A stretch of DNA of 64,000 bases. Origin: Thinopyrum elongatum. Taxonomy: Eukaryota > Streptophyta > Magnoliopsida > Poales > Poaceae. Numbering within the stretch: the stretch's first letter is position 1; every line of letters begins with the position of its first letter. This document shows positions 49,701-61,296 of this stretch, one piece after another. The notes beneath the pieces were generated by a model that was not told where the DNA came from, ran no database searches, and saw only the letters and a list, made by a program, of their open reading frames with translations. Where the stretch lies: contig CM022298.1 in the NCBI GenBank assembly GCA_011799875.1, positions 50,664,749 to 50,728,748 of the forward strand, read 5' to 3'. Both the position numbers and the translations under genes were made by a program.

Positions 49701-52700
49701 TTTGAGTGGGAGCGCACTGTTGAATTAACTTGTTTAATTCTCAGTGCAATTAATTGTGGACACTGTCTAAGTGTTATATGCATAATAGTTTAGAATAATG
49801 GCTCGCGTTTCCACTTCCCTATTAAATGAATAGCTGTTTAATTCTTGTTAAAACTTTACGGTTGGTAACTAATGTGAGGATTGTCCTCAAGAGTGCCGAG
49901 AAGGACTTTGTCCTATCGCATACTTTCGGTATTCCTCTGCTTATGCTATGGATCATGTGACTCTCGTCCTTCGATCCAAAAGCTAGAATTCCGTTTCAGT
50001 CTAGTGCAATATGTTTGCTTCCATGAGACCCGAACTTCGAAAGTTTGGATAGTTATGTTGATATCATGGAATCTAAAAATCATTTTCAGAGACAGACAAG
50101 GCTAAAAGATAGAGATATCCAAAGCAATGTTTGTTTGCAAACTATTGTAAAAGAGTTTACTATGCATTAGACTGATAAGAGGATCCAGAAGAACGCCTGT
50201 CATATGATGAAAGGTAATAAACAACAACTTAAGAGAGAAGGAAGTGTCCGAAGGTGTTAGTGAAACTTTCACGCCTAGGAGTCCGGGGCTAACGCCACTC
50301 TTAAGTTGGGTGCTCTTCTGGAGTAGGAGAAATACTAAAAGTTAAACTGTTAGAAGTTAATGGCAGAAAGAAAGAAGACTGGAATATCCAGCTCATGTAT
50401 GAATGTCATACAAGTTTTTGATGTATAGAAGGCTAGTCAAAGATATAGTTCTTGGGAATTATGATTAATTTGTTAATCACTGATTCTTGGGTATTGTGAG
50501 TTAATCATAGAGATACCCGCTCGATTGCATTCTGTTGCAACTCGATGTAAGAACTACTATGGCCTGAAAGACTAGCCAGGAATTGAGTTTTAGGTAACAC
50601 AGGGAAATGGTAAATGTTACTATACCTTCCATCGGTGTATTAACGTCGTATTTATTTTCATAATTCATTTAGAGTTTTACAACTCGGCCTTTGCATAAAG
50701 TAATCTTGCAAGAAGGTTGTCCATAAGAGAACTTTTTATGTTCGATGTTATGAATAACATAAGGGCCATACTTTCATGAGAATGAGTGCATTTATTAATA
50801 ATGATAATAAATATATTACCTCTGGATTTACTTTCATATTCATTTTAGAGTTTTACAACACTCTAGCCCATTGCACAATGTTTATTGCAAAAGAGTTGTC
50901 ATAAAAGAACAATTGTTGTTCAGTATTATGAATAACATGAAGGGCATACTTCCATCCAAGATGGATGATGTGTTGAATATTGATGGTAAAATGATACTCC
51001 ATAACACTGACGCTAAATGTCCTAGACAAAAGAATACCACACAAGTGTGGCACTGCATTTGGTCACATTGGAAAACCCCATGAAAGATTCCATTATGATG
51101 GATTTTGAAGTCTTTTGATTTTTAATCATCTGACACTGGCAACTTTCCTTTGAAAAGTGAAGTGACTGAAATACCGTTCACAGGCCATAAGGAACGAGCA
51201 AAGATTTATTGGTGATCATACATTTTGATGTTGTAGTCCGATAAATGTTTTTGCAATAGTGGATTTATCTTACTTCGGAAATGACTCAAGTAGATATATG
51301 GATATTTACTTGATGAACGTAAGTCTGAATTTTTTGAATTCATTCAAAAGGTTTTCAAATATGAAATAGAAGTTATTGTAACAAAAATTATGTTTCTACA
51401 ATTCGATTGCAGAAAAGAATATTTGAGTTACGTTTAGCGAATGTCTGATGATTTGTGAAAGGGGTTTCATAACTTGCACCTCCCGGAACACCACACTGCA
51501 AGTGGAAAGTCCGTGAAGATGTAATCGAACCATTTATGACATGGTAAGATCAAAGATGGCATAAATAAATTGCCATTATCCCTTTTAAGGGTGATGCTTT
51601 AGAGACTCGGCTTTTACACTGAAAAGCGCTCCATCGGGTCTGTTGAAATGACACCATGGTATGGTACGCCCAACCATGTTATATCTTTTCTTAACTTTGG
51701 AATATGGGCTTGTTAAAAGGTTACAAACCTATTCCAAATCAGACAAGTGCTACTTTGTAGGTTATCCCAGTCATTGGGTATTCCCCCCACCACTATACCG
51801 AGGCAAAGTTTTTGCCACAAAATGGTATGCTTTTAAAGAGAATTGTTCTTGCAAAAGGTGATGTGGAGGACAGTGCAACTCGACAGATAACCAGTATCTT
51901 CGTCATCAGGTCAAAGGAAAGGAACCTTGGAAGTGATTCCGGAGTTTCCTACTGCGACTGATACGGAAGTCTCTACAATAAATGTATGGACTTTGGTCGA
52001 ACTTGCAACGGAACCACGTAGGCAAGGTCGTGCAAACCTCTCAGGTGCGCAGACGAGATATTTTTGTTAACAACAGTATCCCTACGATACACAGGAAGCG
52101 TTGATGGGCCCTGACTCCGGGATTGGCTAAATGCCAATATAATCCGAGATAGTTTCCATATAAATGATTCAAGATCATATCTTGATGACCCCTTCAGAAG
52201 ACTTAGAGTCTAACGAACTTTTATGGAACTATAAACTGATATGGATAAAATGTTTTATCCATAAAGCTCGACTTGTTGAAATAACAAGTTCAAGAGGTTG
52301 ACTATGATGAGGTTGTTTCATCGTAGCGATGCTTAAAGTCAGTTCGGGTTGAACTAGCAATTAATACAAATTTCATATCATGAATATGAAACAAGGGATG
52401 ACAAAGAGATTCCATCTGATGGAAATGAACACAGGACTTGCATGTGTTACAGTCCCAAGGTATTTTGTGAGTCCAGAGGATGCTATAAGGGTGTAAACTT
52501 TAGAGTTCCACGCGATGGACAGAAGAGAGCAAAGTGGAGTCGGAATCTTCGTTTGTTTTGATGAAATGGTCAAAGGAGTTTGACTTCATCAATGGGTAAC
52601 GAAGATGCTTGTAATTCAGAAAAGTGGGAGCCTATAATATTTCTAAAAACCTTGTGTGCTTGACACATTGTTAATTGGAAATAAAATTCTTGACACAATT

Positions 52701-55244
52701 AGGACTTCATTTGAAAATAGTTTTTCGATGAAGTGCTTGGGCTAAATAGCCTCAATATTAGGCATAATGATCTATGGAGATAGATTTACCTAATGGGGCT
52801 AAGCAATAATACATATTGACAAGATGCTAAACTTTTTGCATATTTAAAACGCCAAGGAGTGATTCTTGCCGAAGTCACATGGAAAGAGTTTTTGCAAGAC
52901 TCGGTGTCCCAAAAACACTGATAGCAAAATACATGATGGAATTCCTCACCACACCTTCGTTGTTTGGATTAATCATTATTCCATGGTATGTAAAACAACC
53001 AGTTTTGTCCGATACTCCCAAGGTGTTGCGAGTATAGATACCAAAGTGATCAAAAGTACTGATCATAGACAACAGTGAAAAGTGTCATTGAATGCTAGAG
53101 TAGCACTGATGACATGTTTTCTCGCAAGTGGAGATCATGAAGAGTTCGTTGTAAAATGTTACATCTGATACAGTCTTCATCATTGCTCCAAGCGATTTTC
53201 GATTTAAATAAAGGGTTTTGTGTAATACATAATATGGTGGACGGTAGTTGGAAATTGTTCCAAACAAGATACTTTGGCGAATTCTATAACAGAGGCGAAG
53301 TATGTTGCCGCTTTTTAAGCGACAAAGAAGATGTTGAATCTATAGTTCATTCATGAACTTATATGGTTCCAAGATGACTTTTGTCAATGGACACTACTGC
53401 AGTAGTTGCTCCATACCTCAGTCTGGGAATCCAGGTTCGACCTGTGATTCACATACATACAAAGTCTAGTCCACACAAAAATGAATTTTGTGAAAGCATG
53501 AAAATGCGAAGGATATGCAAAGAACACACGAGCTGAAGTCGTCAGATCCGTTGGACATCGGCTATACCACATGCGAAGCTATTTACACAGGTGTGGCCAC
53601 AGGTGTAAAGTGCATTAGCATTAACTAGATTATTGACTCTAGTGCAAGTGGGAGTCTGTAGGAGATATGCCCTAGAGGCAATAATAAATGTATTGATTAT
53701 CTCCCTGTTCATATATGTTTATGTTCCATGCTATAACTGCAATGATTCTCGAGTCTACAAATAAAACGAGGCTTGGAGGGAAACTCATGTGCACGTGTGG
53801 GATAATAAACGGTAAAATGTATTCCTAGTCAAGCCTCTATGACTGGCTCAAGTATTGCATGATGATCCTGTTTTCCTGATCATGGGCATGACTATGCCGG
53901 CAATTTTGAGGGCACAATTGTTAGCAGAACATTTGTGTTGAATCGACCCAAATTGATGTTATAGATGAGATTCTTTCGTCACAAGTTAATGGTTAATAAC
54001 ACAGAGATGGTTAACGTTTGCATTTCCTCAGACCATAAGAGATCGATTTCTTCATGCTTGATCATGAACTTTGGGGTTTGTTAAACGTCATCCGTAACGG
54101 ATGGCTATTACGGCGGCTTACGGGTTCATGGAAAGTATGTCAAGTAACTTGATAGCTCAGATTGGGATTTGCTCCTCCGACGATGGAGAGATATCTCTGG
54201 GCCTCTCGGTGTTAAGGTTCCATCATCGTCTGGCCAGACACTTTGTGATTTGATCACGGGGATGCCGGAACACGTAACGAAAAAGAGAACAATACCGGTA
54301 ACAGGTAACTAGCATAGTGGACAGTTGTTGATCCACGGGAATGCCACATGTCTCGCCTCGTTATTTGTAACATTCGCGAAGCAACAGGAATGACAGGCAC
54401 ACCACTGGAGGTCCACTCGAATATTCATTCGTGTGGGTATAGGGGTCAATATGGTTGTCCACGGCTCCGATGTTGATCATTGATCGGAAGGGGTTTCCGT
54501 GTCATGTCTATACTTCACCGAACCTATAGGGTCACACGCTAAGGGTCATCTATCTGCTGATACTAGACAGGGAGTCTGAGAGAAAATCACCGAAAAAGTT
54601 TCGGACAGTACCAAATCGACAGCGGAAAAGTTCCGCAGAGGAGGTCACGGATGAGTTTCCGGTGAAACTGAAAAGTTGTTTCAGGGGATCCCATTAAGTC
54701 AAAATGGTTTCGGCACATGCCTGATAATTCTTGGAGGATGCCAGAATCATTCTGGAAATTCTGGGAATTTTTCTGGAAGAAAAAACCGAAATGTTCCGGG
54801 CTGCCGGAACCGCTTCAGATGCTTTTCGCAGATGAAATCACTAAAATGGAATTGTTCCAAAACGCGTTAAAAATTATTTTAGTGGGTACTAGAAATGTTC
54901 TAAGCCCACATAAATATTTTCAGTTCGAACGGACGCTGAAAAATGTCGTCGTGAATAGTGAATCTTTTTGGAATTTTTGGAAAGCCACCTTTTAGGGCTT
55001 TTTGCTAAAGGCTTCTAGAAGGTGATGTGGATGGATGAGAGCCCCCTTGGGGGGGGACCCCTAGGGGGTGCCGGCCACATGTGGACCTCCTCCTTGGAGC
55101 TCCACATGTCCTTTGGTTTCTCTCTTATGCCCTTGGAAAGAGTTTCCTTCATGGGTATTTGGTTTCTTGAATGCCCATCCTACCCTTGTTTTCCTATATA
55201 AGGAGGAGAGGGGCTGCCAATCCTTCATCCCTTCTCACATACAA
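46788..55244 (+). mobile_element. Copia copy 2, truncated at both ends and indel-rich
   Basis: 5' LTR 46788-48442 (starts in mid-LTR), internal 48443-53656, 3' LTR 53657-55244 (stops in mid-LTR). No target duplication. The internal part is 5214 bp against 5313 bp in copy 1, and the difference is spread over many 1-2 base deletions. Its 5' and 3' LTRs carry the 5'- and 3'-specific variants of copy 1 respectively, including the same 127-bp gap in the 5' LTR. It is therefore a duplicate of copy 1, not a separate insertion. Confidence 0.85.
48443..53656 (+). pseudogene. decayed Copia pol region of copy 2
   Basis: Same remnants in the same order as copy 1 (integrase KSDKCYFVGYP near 51735, RNase H SKQDT near 53260). 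Extra frameshifts come from the additional small deletions. Confidence 0.75.
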
Positions 55245-55540
55245 CATGGTGTGGCCCCCCCTCCACGGAAGGCAGAGCAGCCGTCACTTAGAGGGGGGGA
55301 TGGTGCGGGTGCGGTGGAACCGGAGGGAATCTAGTGTTGGGTTGGGTCCAGACCGTGTTCGGGGATGTTGCTATGGGCTGACCTATCGCAACCAGGTGGA
55401 AGAGTCCACCAGTCAAAGCCCGTCCGGCGAAAGTCAAAGGGCTAGATCTACTGGTCAACTGGGATTCGGGGTGGCCTTCGGGGTGTAGCTATGCCACCGA
55501 AACATCGCACGGGTCCCGATGCATGTGTGAAAGTGTTCTC
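55245..55540 (+). repeat. 323-bp tandem array, segment 3 (about 0.9 unit)
   Basis: Starts at CATGGTGTGGCCCC joined directly to LTR sequence. It is clean, without indels, and ends in TTCTC before the next LTR. Confidence 0.85.
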
Positions 55541-57275
55541 TGTAGGAGATATGCCCTAGAGGCAATAATAAATGTTATTGATTATCTCCCTGTTGATAAT
55601 TAGGTTTATGTTCCATGCTATAACTGCAATGATTCTCGAGTCTACAAATAAAACGAGGCTTGGAGGGAAACTCATGTGCACGTGTGGGATAATAAACGGT
55701 AAAATGTATTCCTAGTCAAGCCTCTATGACTGGCTCAAGTATTGCATGATGATCCTGTTTTCCTGATCATGGGCATGACTATGCCGGCAATTTTGAGGGC
55801 ACAATTGTTAGCAGAACATTTGTGTTGAATCGACCCAAATTGATGTTATGCTATGAGATTCTTTCGTCACAAGTTAATGGTTAATAACACAGAGATGGTT
55901 AACGTTTGCATAATTCCTCAGACCATGAGAGTAGGTGCCAGGCCTCCGATGTTGATCATTGATCGGAAGGGGTTCTGTCATGTCTATACTTCACCGAACC
56001 TATAGGGTCACACGCTTAAGGGTCATCTATCTGTGAATACTAGACAGGGAGTCTGAGAGAAAATCACCGAAAAAGTTTCGGACACACGAAAGTTTCGGAC
56101 AGCGGAAAAGTCCGCAGAGAGAGGTCACGGATGAGTTCGGTGAAACTGAAAGGTTGTTTCAGGGGTACCATTAAGTCAAAATGGTTTCGGCACATGCCTG
56201 ATAATTCTTGGAGGATGCCAGAATCATTCTGGAAACTTCTGGGAATTTTCTGGAAGAAAAAACCGGAAAGTTCCGGGGCTGCCGGAACCGCTTCAGATGC
56301 TTTTCGCAGATGAAATCACTAAAATGGAATGTTTCCAAAACGCGTTAAAAATTATTTTAGTGGGTACTAGAAATGTTCTAAGCCACCATAAATATTTCAG
56401 TTCGAACGGACGCTGAAAAATGTCGTCGTGAATAGTGAAAGTGCTTTTTGGAATTTTTTGGAAAGCCACCTTTTAGGGCTTTTTGCTAAAGGCTTCTAGA
56501 AGGTGATGTGGATGGATGAGAGCCCCCTTGGGGGGGGGGACCCCTAGGGGGTGGCCGGCCACATGTGGAGCTCCTCCTTGGAGCTCACATTCCTTTGGTT
56601 TCTCTCTTATGCCCTTGGAAAGAGTTTCCTTCATGGGTATTTTGGTATTTCTTGAATGCCCATCCTACCCCTTGGTTTTCCTATATAAGAGGAGAGGGGG
56701 CTGCTCAACCTTCATCCCTTTCACATACAAATGCAATGCAATGATCTCGCTTCTCTCTCCCTCCAACGAAAAGAGTTTATAGAGCCGAAAGGCTGTCTGG
56801 GTTCCGGTGGGAACTAGTTCTGGATGGCGAAGCCCTGCCGGATAGATGACACCGTATGTGTGCAACTCTGTAGAGAGGTCGTAGTTTCTATCTTAGTGCC
56901 CGAGGGGCTGTTCGAGAGTGCCTCCCGAAGGGGGTCCAAGTGACGGTCCGAGTTCTGTGAGTCCTCCCGAAAGGCTGTCCGAGTGACCGTTAGAGTTTCG
57001 AAGGTCCTCCCGAAGGGCGTCCGCGAGACCGTCCGGTGGAATGTTCGACCGCCTCCGGAGGGCTGTCTGAAGGGAAGACGAGGGGATACATCCTCGCGGT
57101 TGGGAGGTTGTAAATCCTAGCTGCGGGGATCTGCACACCGCCGATCTCATCGACTCTACTTCCGCTGCGCTACGAGTCGGTAACGAAAATGATCAAACCT
57201 TATATGCAGTCTCCATAGTGGTCTGGGCTGGGGCGTAGGTCGGAAATTTTTTGTTTTCTGCTGCGTTACCCTACA
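55541..57275 (+). mobile_element. solo-LTR-like Copia copy 3 with internal deletion
   Basis: One LTR, TGTAGGAGATATGCCC to CTACA, preceded by TTCTC and followed by TTCTG, i.e. the same target site as copy 1. About 440 bp in the middle are missing, with an odd join GTAGGTGCCAGGCC at 55931-55944. The 3' part carries 3'-LTR-type variants and the 127-bp segment. It is either a real solo LTR from recombination or a collapsed assembly of both LTRs. Confidence 0.8.
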
Positions 57276-59407
57276 TTCTGCATGCGTAGACGCCTCTTGG
57301 GGCTCCGTGGTGTGGCCCCCCTCACGGAAGGCAGAGCAGCCGTCACTTAGAGGGGGGGATGGTGCGGGTGCGGTGGAACCGGAGGAATCTAGTGTTGGGT
57401 TGGGTCCAGACCGTGTTGGGGATGTTGCTATGGGCTGACCTATCGCAACCAGGTGGAAGAGTCCACCGGTCAAAGCCCGTCCGGCGAAAGTCAAAGGGCT
57501 AGATCTACTGGTCAACTGGGATTCGGGGTGGCCTTCGGGGTGTAGCTATGCCACCGAAACATCGCACGGGTCCCAATGCATGTGTGAAAGTGTTCTCGCA
57601 TGCGTAGACGCCCGTCTTGGGGCTTCGTGGTGTGCCCCCCCTCCACGGAAGGCAGAGTAGCCGTCACTTAGAGGGGGGGATGGTGTGGGTGCGGTGGAAC
57701 CGGAGGGAATCTAGTGTTGGGTTGGGTCCAGACCGTGTTCGGGGATGTTGCTATGGGCTGACCTATCGCAACCAGGTGGAAGAGTCCACCGGTCAAAGCC
57801 CGTCCGGCGAAAGTCAAAGGGCTAGATCTACTGGTCAACTCGGATTCGGGGTGGCCTTCGGGGTGTAGCTTGCCACCGAAACATCGCACGGGTCCCGTGC
57901 ATGTGTGAAAGTGTTCTCGCATGCGTAGACGCCCGTCTTGGGGCTCCGTGGTGTGGCCCCCCTCCACGGAAGCAGAGCCGCCGTCAGTGGAGGGGGGATG
58001 GTGCGGGTGCGGTGGAACCGGAGGGATCTAGTGTTGGGTTGGGTCCAGACGTGTTCGGGATGTTGCTATGGGCTGACCTATCGCAACCAGGTGGAAGAGT
58101 CCACCGGTCAAAGCCGTCCGGCGAAAGTCAAAGGGCTAGATCTACTAGTCAACTGGGATTCGGGGTGGCCTTCGGGGTGTAGCTATGCACCGAAACATCG
58201 CACGGGTCCCGAGCATGTGTGAAAGTGTTCTCGCATGCGTAGACGCCCGTCTTGGGTCGTGGTGTGGCCCCCCTCCACGGAAGGCAGAGCAACCGTCACT
58301 TAGAGGGGGGGATGGTGCGGGTGCAGTGGAACCGGAGGGAATCTAGTGTTGGTTGGGTCCAGACCGTGTTCGGGGATGTTGCTATGGGGCTGACCTATCG
58401 CAACCAGGTGGAAGAGTCCATCAGTCAAAGCCCGTCCGGCGAAAGTCAAGGGCTAGATCTACTGGTCAACTGGGATTCGGGGTGGCCTTCGGGTGTAGCT
58501 ATGCCACCGAACATCGCACGGGTCCCGATGCATGTGTGAAAGTGTTCTCGCATGCGTAGACGCCCGTCCTGGGGCTCCGTGGTGTGGCCCCCCTCCACGG
58601 AAGGTAGAGCAGCCGTCACTTAGGGGGGGGATGGTGCGGGTGCGGTGGAACCGGAGGGAATCTAGTGTTGGGTTGGGGCCAGACCGTGTTCGGGAATGTT
58701 GCTAGGGCTGACCTATCGAAACCAGGTGGAAGAGTCCACCAGTCAAAGCCCGTCCGGCGAAAGTCAAAGGGCTAGATCTACTGGTCAACTGGGATTCGGG
58801 GTGGCCTTCGGGGTGTAGCTATGCCACCGAAACATCGCACGGGTCCCGATGCATGTGTGAAAGTGTTCTCGCATGCGTAGACGCCCGTCTTGGGGCTCCG
58901 TGGTGTGGCCCCCCTCCACGGAAGGCAGAGCAGCCGTCACTTAGAGGGGGAGATGGTGCGGGTGCGGTGGAACCGGAGGGAATCTAGTGTTGGGTTGGGT
59001 CCAGACCGTGTTCGGGGATGTTGCTATGGGCTGACCTATCGCAACCAGGTGGAAGAGTCCACCGGTCAAAGCCTGTCTGGCGAAAGTCAAAGGGCTAGAT
59101 CTACTGGTCAACTGGGATTCGGGGTGGCCTTCGGGGTGTAGCTATGCCACCGAAACATCGCACGGGTCCCGATGCATGTGTGAAAGTGTTCTCGCATGCG
59201 TAGACGCCCGTCTTGGGGCTCCGTGGTGTGGCCCCCCTCCACGGAAGGCAGAGCCGCCGTCACTTGGAGGGGGGATGGTGCGGGTGCGGTGGAACCGGAG
59301 GGAATCTAGTGTTGGGTTGGGTCCAGACCGTGTTCGGGGATGTTGCTATGGGCTGACCTATCGCAACCAGGTGGAAGAGTCCACCGGTCAAAGCCCGTCC
59401 GCGGAAA
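57276..59407 (+). repeat. 323-bp tandem array, segment 4 (about 6.6 units)
   Basis: Regular units, mostly clean in 58600-59400. The first units repeat the unit-specific variants seen in segment 2. The segment is cut by the N gap. Confidence 0.9.
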
Positions 59408-59432
59408 NNNNNNNNNNNNNNNNNNNNNNNNN
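59408..59432. other. assembly gap (25 N)
   Basis: A run of 25 N inside the array. The fixed small size suggests a placeholder rather than a measured distance. Confidence 0.95.
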
Positions 59433-59582
59433 ATCGAGTTTCTTCATGCTTGATTCATGAACTTTGGGGTTGTTAAACGTCATCCGTAACGGATGGCTAT
59501 TACGGCGGCTTACGGGTTCATGGGAAAGTATGTCAAAACTTGATAGCTCAAGATTGGGATTTGCTCCTCGACGATGGAGAGA
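59433..59582 (+). repeat. 150-bp isolated Copia LTR fragment
   Basis: Matches the middle of the LTR (ATCGAGTTTCTTCATGCTTG to GACGATGGAGAGA). It is bounded by the gap on the left and array sequence on the right, with no element ends. Most likely a scaffolding remnant. Confidence 0.8.
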
Positions 59583-59811
59583 GTCAAAGGGCTAGATCTA
59601 CTGGTCAACTAGGATTCGGGGTGGCCTTCGGGGTGTAGCTATGCCACCGAAATATCGCACGGGTCTCGATGCATGTGTGAAAGTGTTCTCGCATGCGTAG
59701 ACGCCCGTCTTGGGGCTCCATGGTGTGGCCCCCCTCCACGGAAGTCAGAGCAGCCGTCACTTAGAGGGGGGATGGTGCGGGTGCGGTGGAACCGGAGGGA
59801 ATCTAGTGTAT
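59583..59811 (+). repeat. 323-bp tandem array, last partial unit
   Basis: About 0.7 unit, ending GGAATCTAGTGTAT directly against the right inverted arm. This marks the true right boundary of the array. Confidence 0.85.
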
Positions 59812-59925
59812 CAATCGATATACCATCGGGGTATATTTTTTGTTTACAGAAGGCACATTTATGTTGTGAAAAAAAGAAAATAATAAATAATATAAATAAA
59901 TAAAATTTTTTGCTGAGGTACCTAT
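59812..59925 (-). repeat. right inverted arm bounding the tandem array
   Basis: CAATCGATATACCATC ... ACATTTATGTTGTGAAAAAA is the reverse complement of 34107-34206 with small differences. The two arms frame the array like a giant inverted repeat. Confidence 0.85.
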
Positions 59926-60001
59926 ACCGACGGCTTAGCTGTCGGCATAGATTGCCACGTGGCATGTATCATTCTATGCCGACGGCTATGCCGTCGGCAT
60001 A
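59926..60001. repeat. palindromic CACTA motifs before the transposase leader
   Basis: Two palindromes, CTATACCGACGGCTTAG/CTGTCGGCATAG and CTATGCCGACGGCTATG/CCGTCGGCATAG, of the same kind as the 5' subterminal field. Their place just above the GC-rich leader suggests a promoter-proximal binding site for a TNPA-like protein (inference). Confidence 0.75.
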
Positions 60002-60004
60002 GGG

Positions 60005-60552
60005 AGACCTTATCCACATCGCAGCGCCCCCCCCTCCACTCATTCTTCCTCCCCGACCCCGCACCGTCTCCACCTCCCCCACCGCCCGCGCCACCCCCAT
60101 CCCCTTCCCCCACACTCCGGCGCGCCCGCCCCCGCCCAACACACCGCCGCCCCCATCCCCTCCCCCACCGCGCCGCACCGCCCCCCACCGCCCGCGCCGC
60201 CCCTATCCCCTCCCCCACCGCCGCCGCACCGCCCCCACTGCCCGCGCTGCCCCAAAACTGCTGTCGGAGCCGGGCCGGCCCGTCCCCGTCCTCGGCCGCC
60301 CCGTCCCTGGCGGCCCCATCCCCGGCTGCGGCCGCCCCGTCCCCGACTGCGCCGGCTGCCGACGCCACTGCCCCGCCCATCGCCGCCCTTCTCCGCCCCG
60401 CCCTGCTCCACCCCGCCTCTGCCTCGCCGGTGAGCCCCCTGCTACTTGCTCTTCTGCTTTGCTGCCGCTGCCGTTGCTGCTTGCTGCTGCCGCTGGTTGC
60501 TGCTTCCTGCTGCTGCCGCTGCTTGCTACTTGCTGCTGCTATCATAGGTTAG
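60005..60552 (+). other. GC-rich leader region of the CACTA transposase
   Basis: Very C-rich sequence with overlapping Pro/Ala-rich (plus) and Gly/Arg-rich (minus) frames. Possible splice donors such as CTCGCCGGTGAGC near 60424 suggest a 5' non-coding exon, as in the smaller CACTA at 20.9-21.1 kb. No protein domain is seen. Confidence 0.45.
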
Positions 60553-61207
60553 TTAGTTTAGGGTTTAGATGGATAGATTAGTTAGATATATAATTAGTTA
60601 GATAGATGGATTATAAGATATAAAAATGTTGTTGATAGGTTAGTTGAGAAATAAAAATGTTGTTGATATATAGATGGATAGATGAGTGGATACTACATCA
60701 TGATATATAGATGGATATATATGAAAATGTTGTTGATAGCTTAGCTGCTGCTTTTTTTGATGTTTTATGTTAAAATGCTATATATGTGGTTCGATGAGAT
60801 GCTATATATTGCATATCTTGCAAAAAAAATTGGTTCGATGAGATGAATCAATTATGATGACGATTAGATGATGATGATGAATATGTGATGACGATGATGA
60901 ATATATTGTTAATGTTGTTAGTTTTTTTGCCTACATGATGCAAAAATAAATGAATGCATGTTTAAATGTTTTAAATATTCTCTATGAGTTGTGATGTTCT
61001 AATTTTTTTGTCGCGATGGAATTTGCAGGCTTTGTGGTGTTGCATTTCATCGGAGTGACCGTCGTCCGACGCGTTGGTCCCTGAGCATCCCTCTGTTGTT
61101 CGACTCCTTCCCCTACAGCCGAGGGTGAGCTACAAGTCCATCTCCTCTATTTTTTCATGTCACTAGATTTCATTCTCAAGTCAAGTCACGTAACCTAGGC
61201 GTCTCCC
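60553..61207 (+). other. AT-rich leader or intron of the CACTA transposase
   Basis: GATAGATGGAT and GATGATGAT repeats, T-rich tracts and a possible acceptor TTTGCAG near 61024. No coding sequence recognised. Confidence 0.4.
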
Positions 61208-61273
61208 ATCCGAAAGGGTTGCATCGATAAATATGCATTCAATTGCATATTTATCACTGCAGCTCTTTCGGAT
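61208..61273. repeat. hairpin 1 upstream of the CACTA transposase
   Basis: 30-bp arms, ATCCGAAAGGGTTGCATCGA onward against the complement ending TCTTTCGGAT, about 25 of 30 pairs matched. The loop is TTCAAT. Confidence 0.8.
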
Positions 61274-61296
61274 TGTCCAGCGTTTTCCACGGACAG

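Noticed and set aside
46788..57275. Interpretation of Copia copies 2 and 3 as independent insertions
   Set aside because: They share LTR-specific variants, the target site and flanking unit variants with copy 1, and lack their own target duplications.
34207..59811. CRISPR-like or centromeric satellite interpretation of the array
   Set aside because: The unit is 323 bp with no spacers, lies in a plant genome, and is confined between transposon arms.
59922..60552. 207-aa Gly/Arg-rich minus ORF and 197-aa Pro/Ala-rich plus ORF
   Set aside because: Both arise from the same C-rich leader with few stop codons. No domain, no codon signal, and they overlap palindromes of the transposon.
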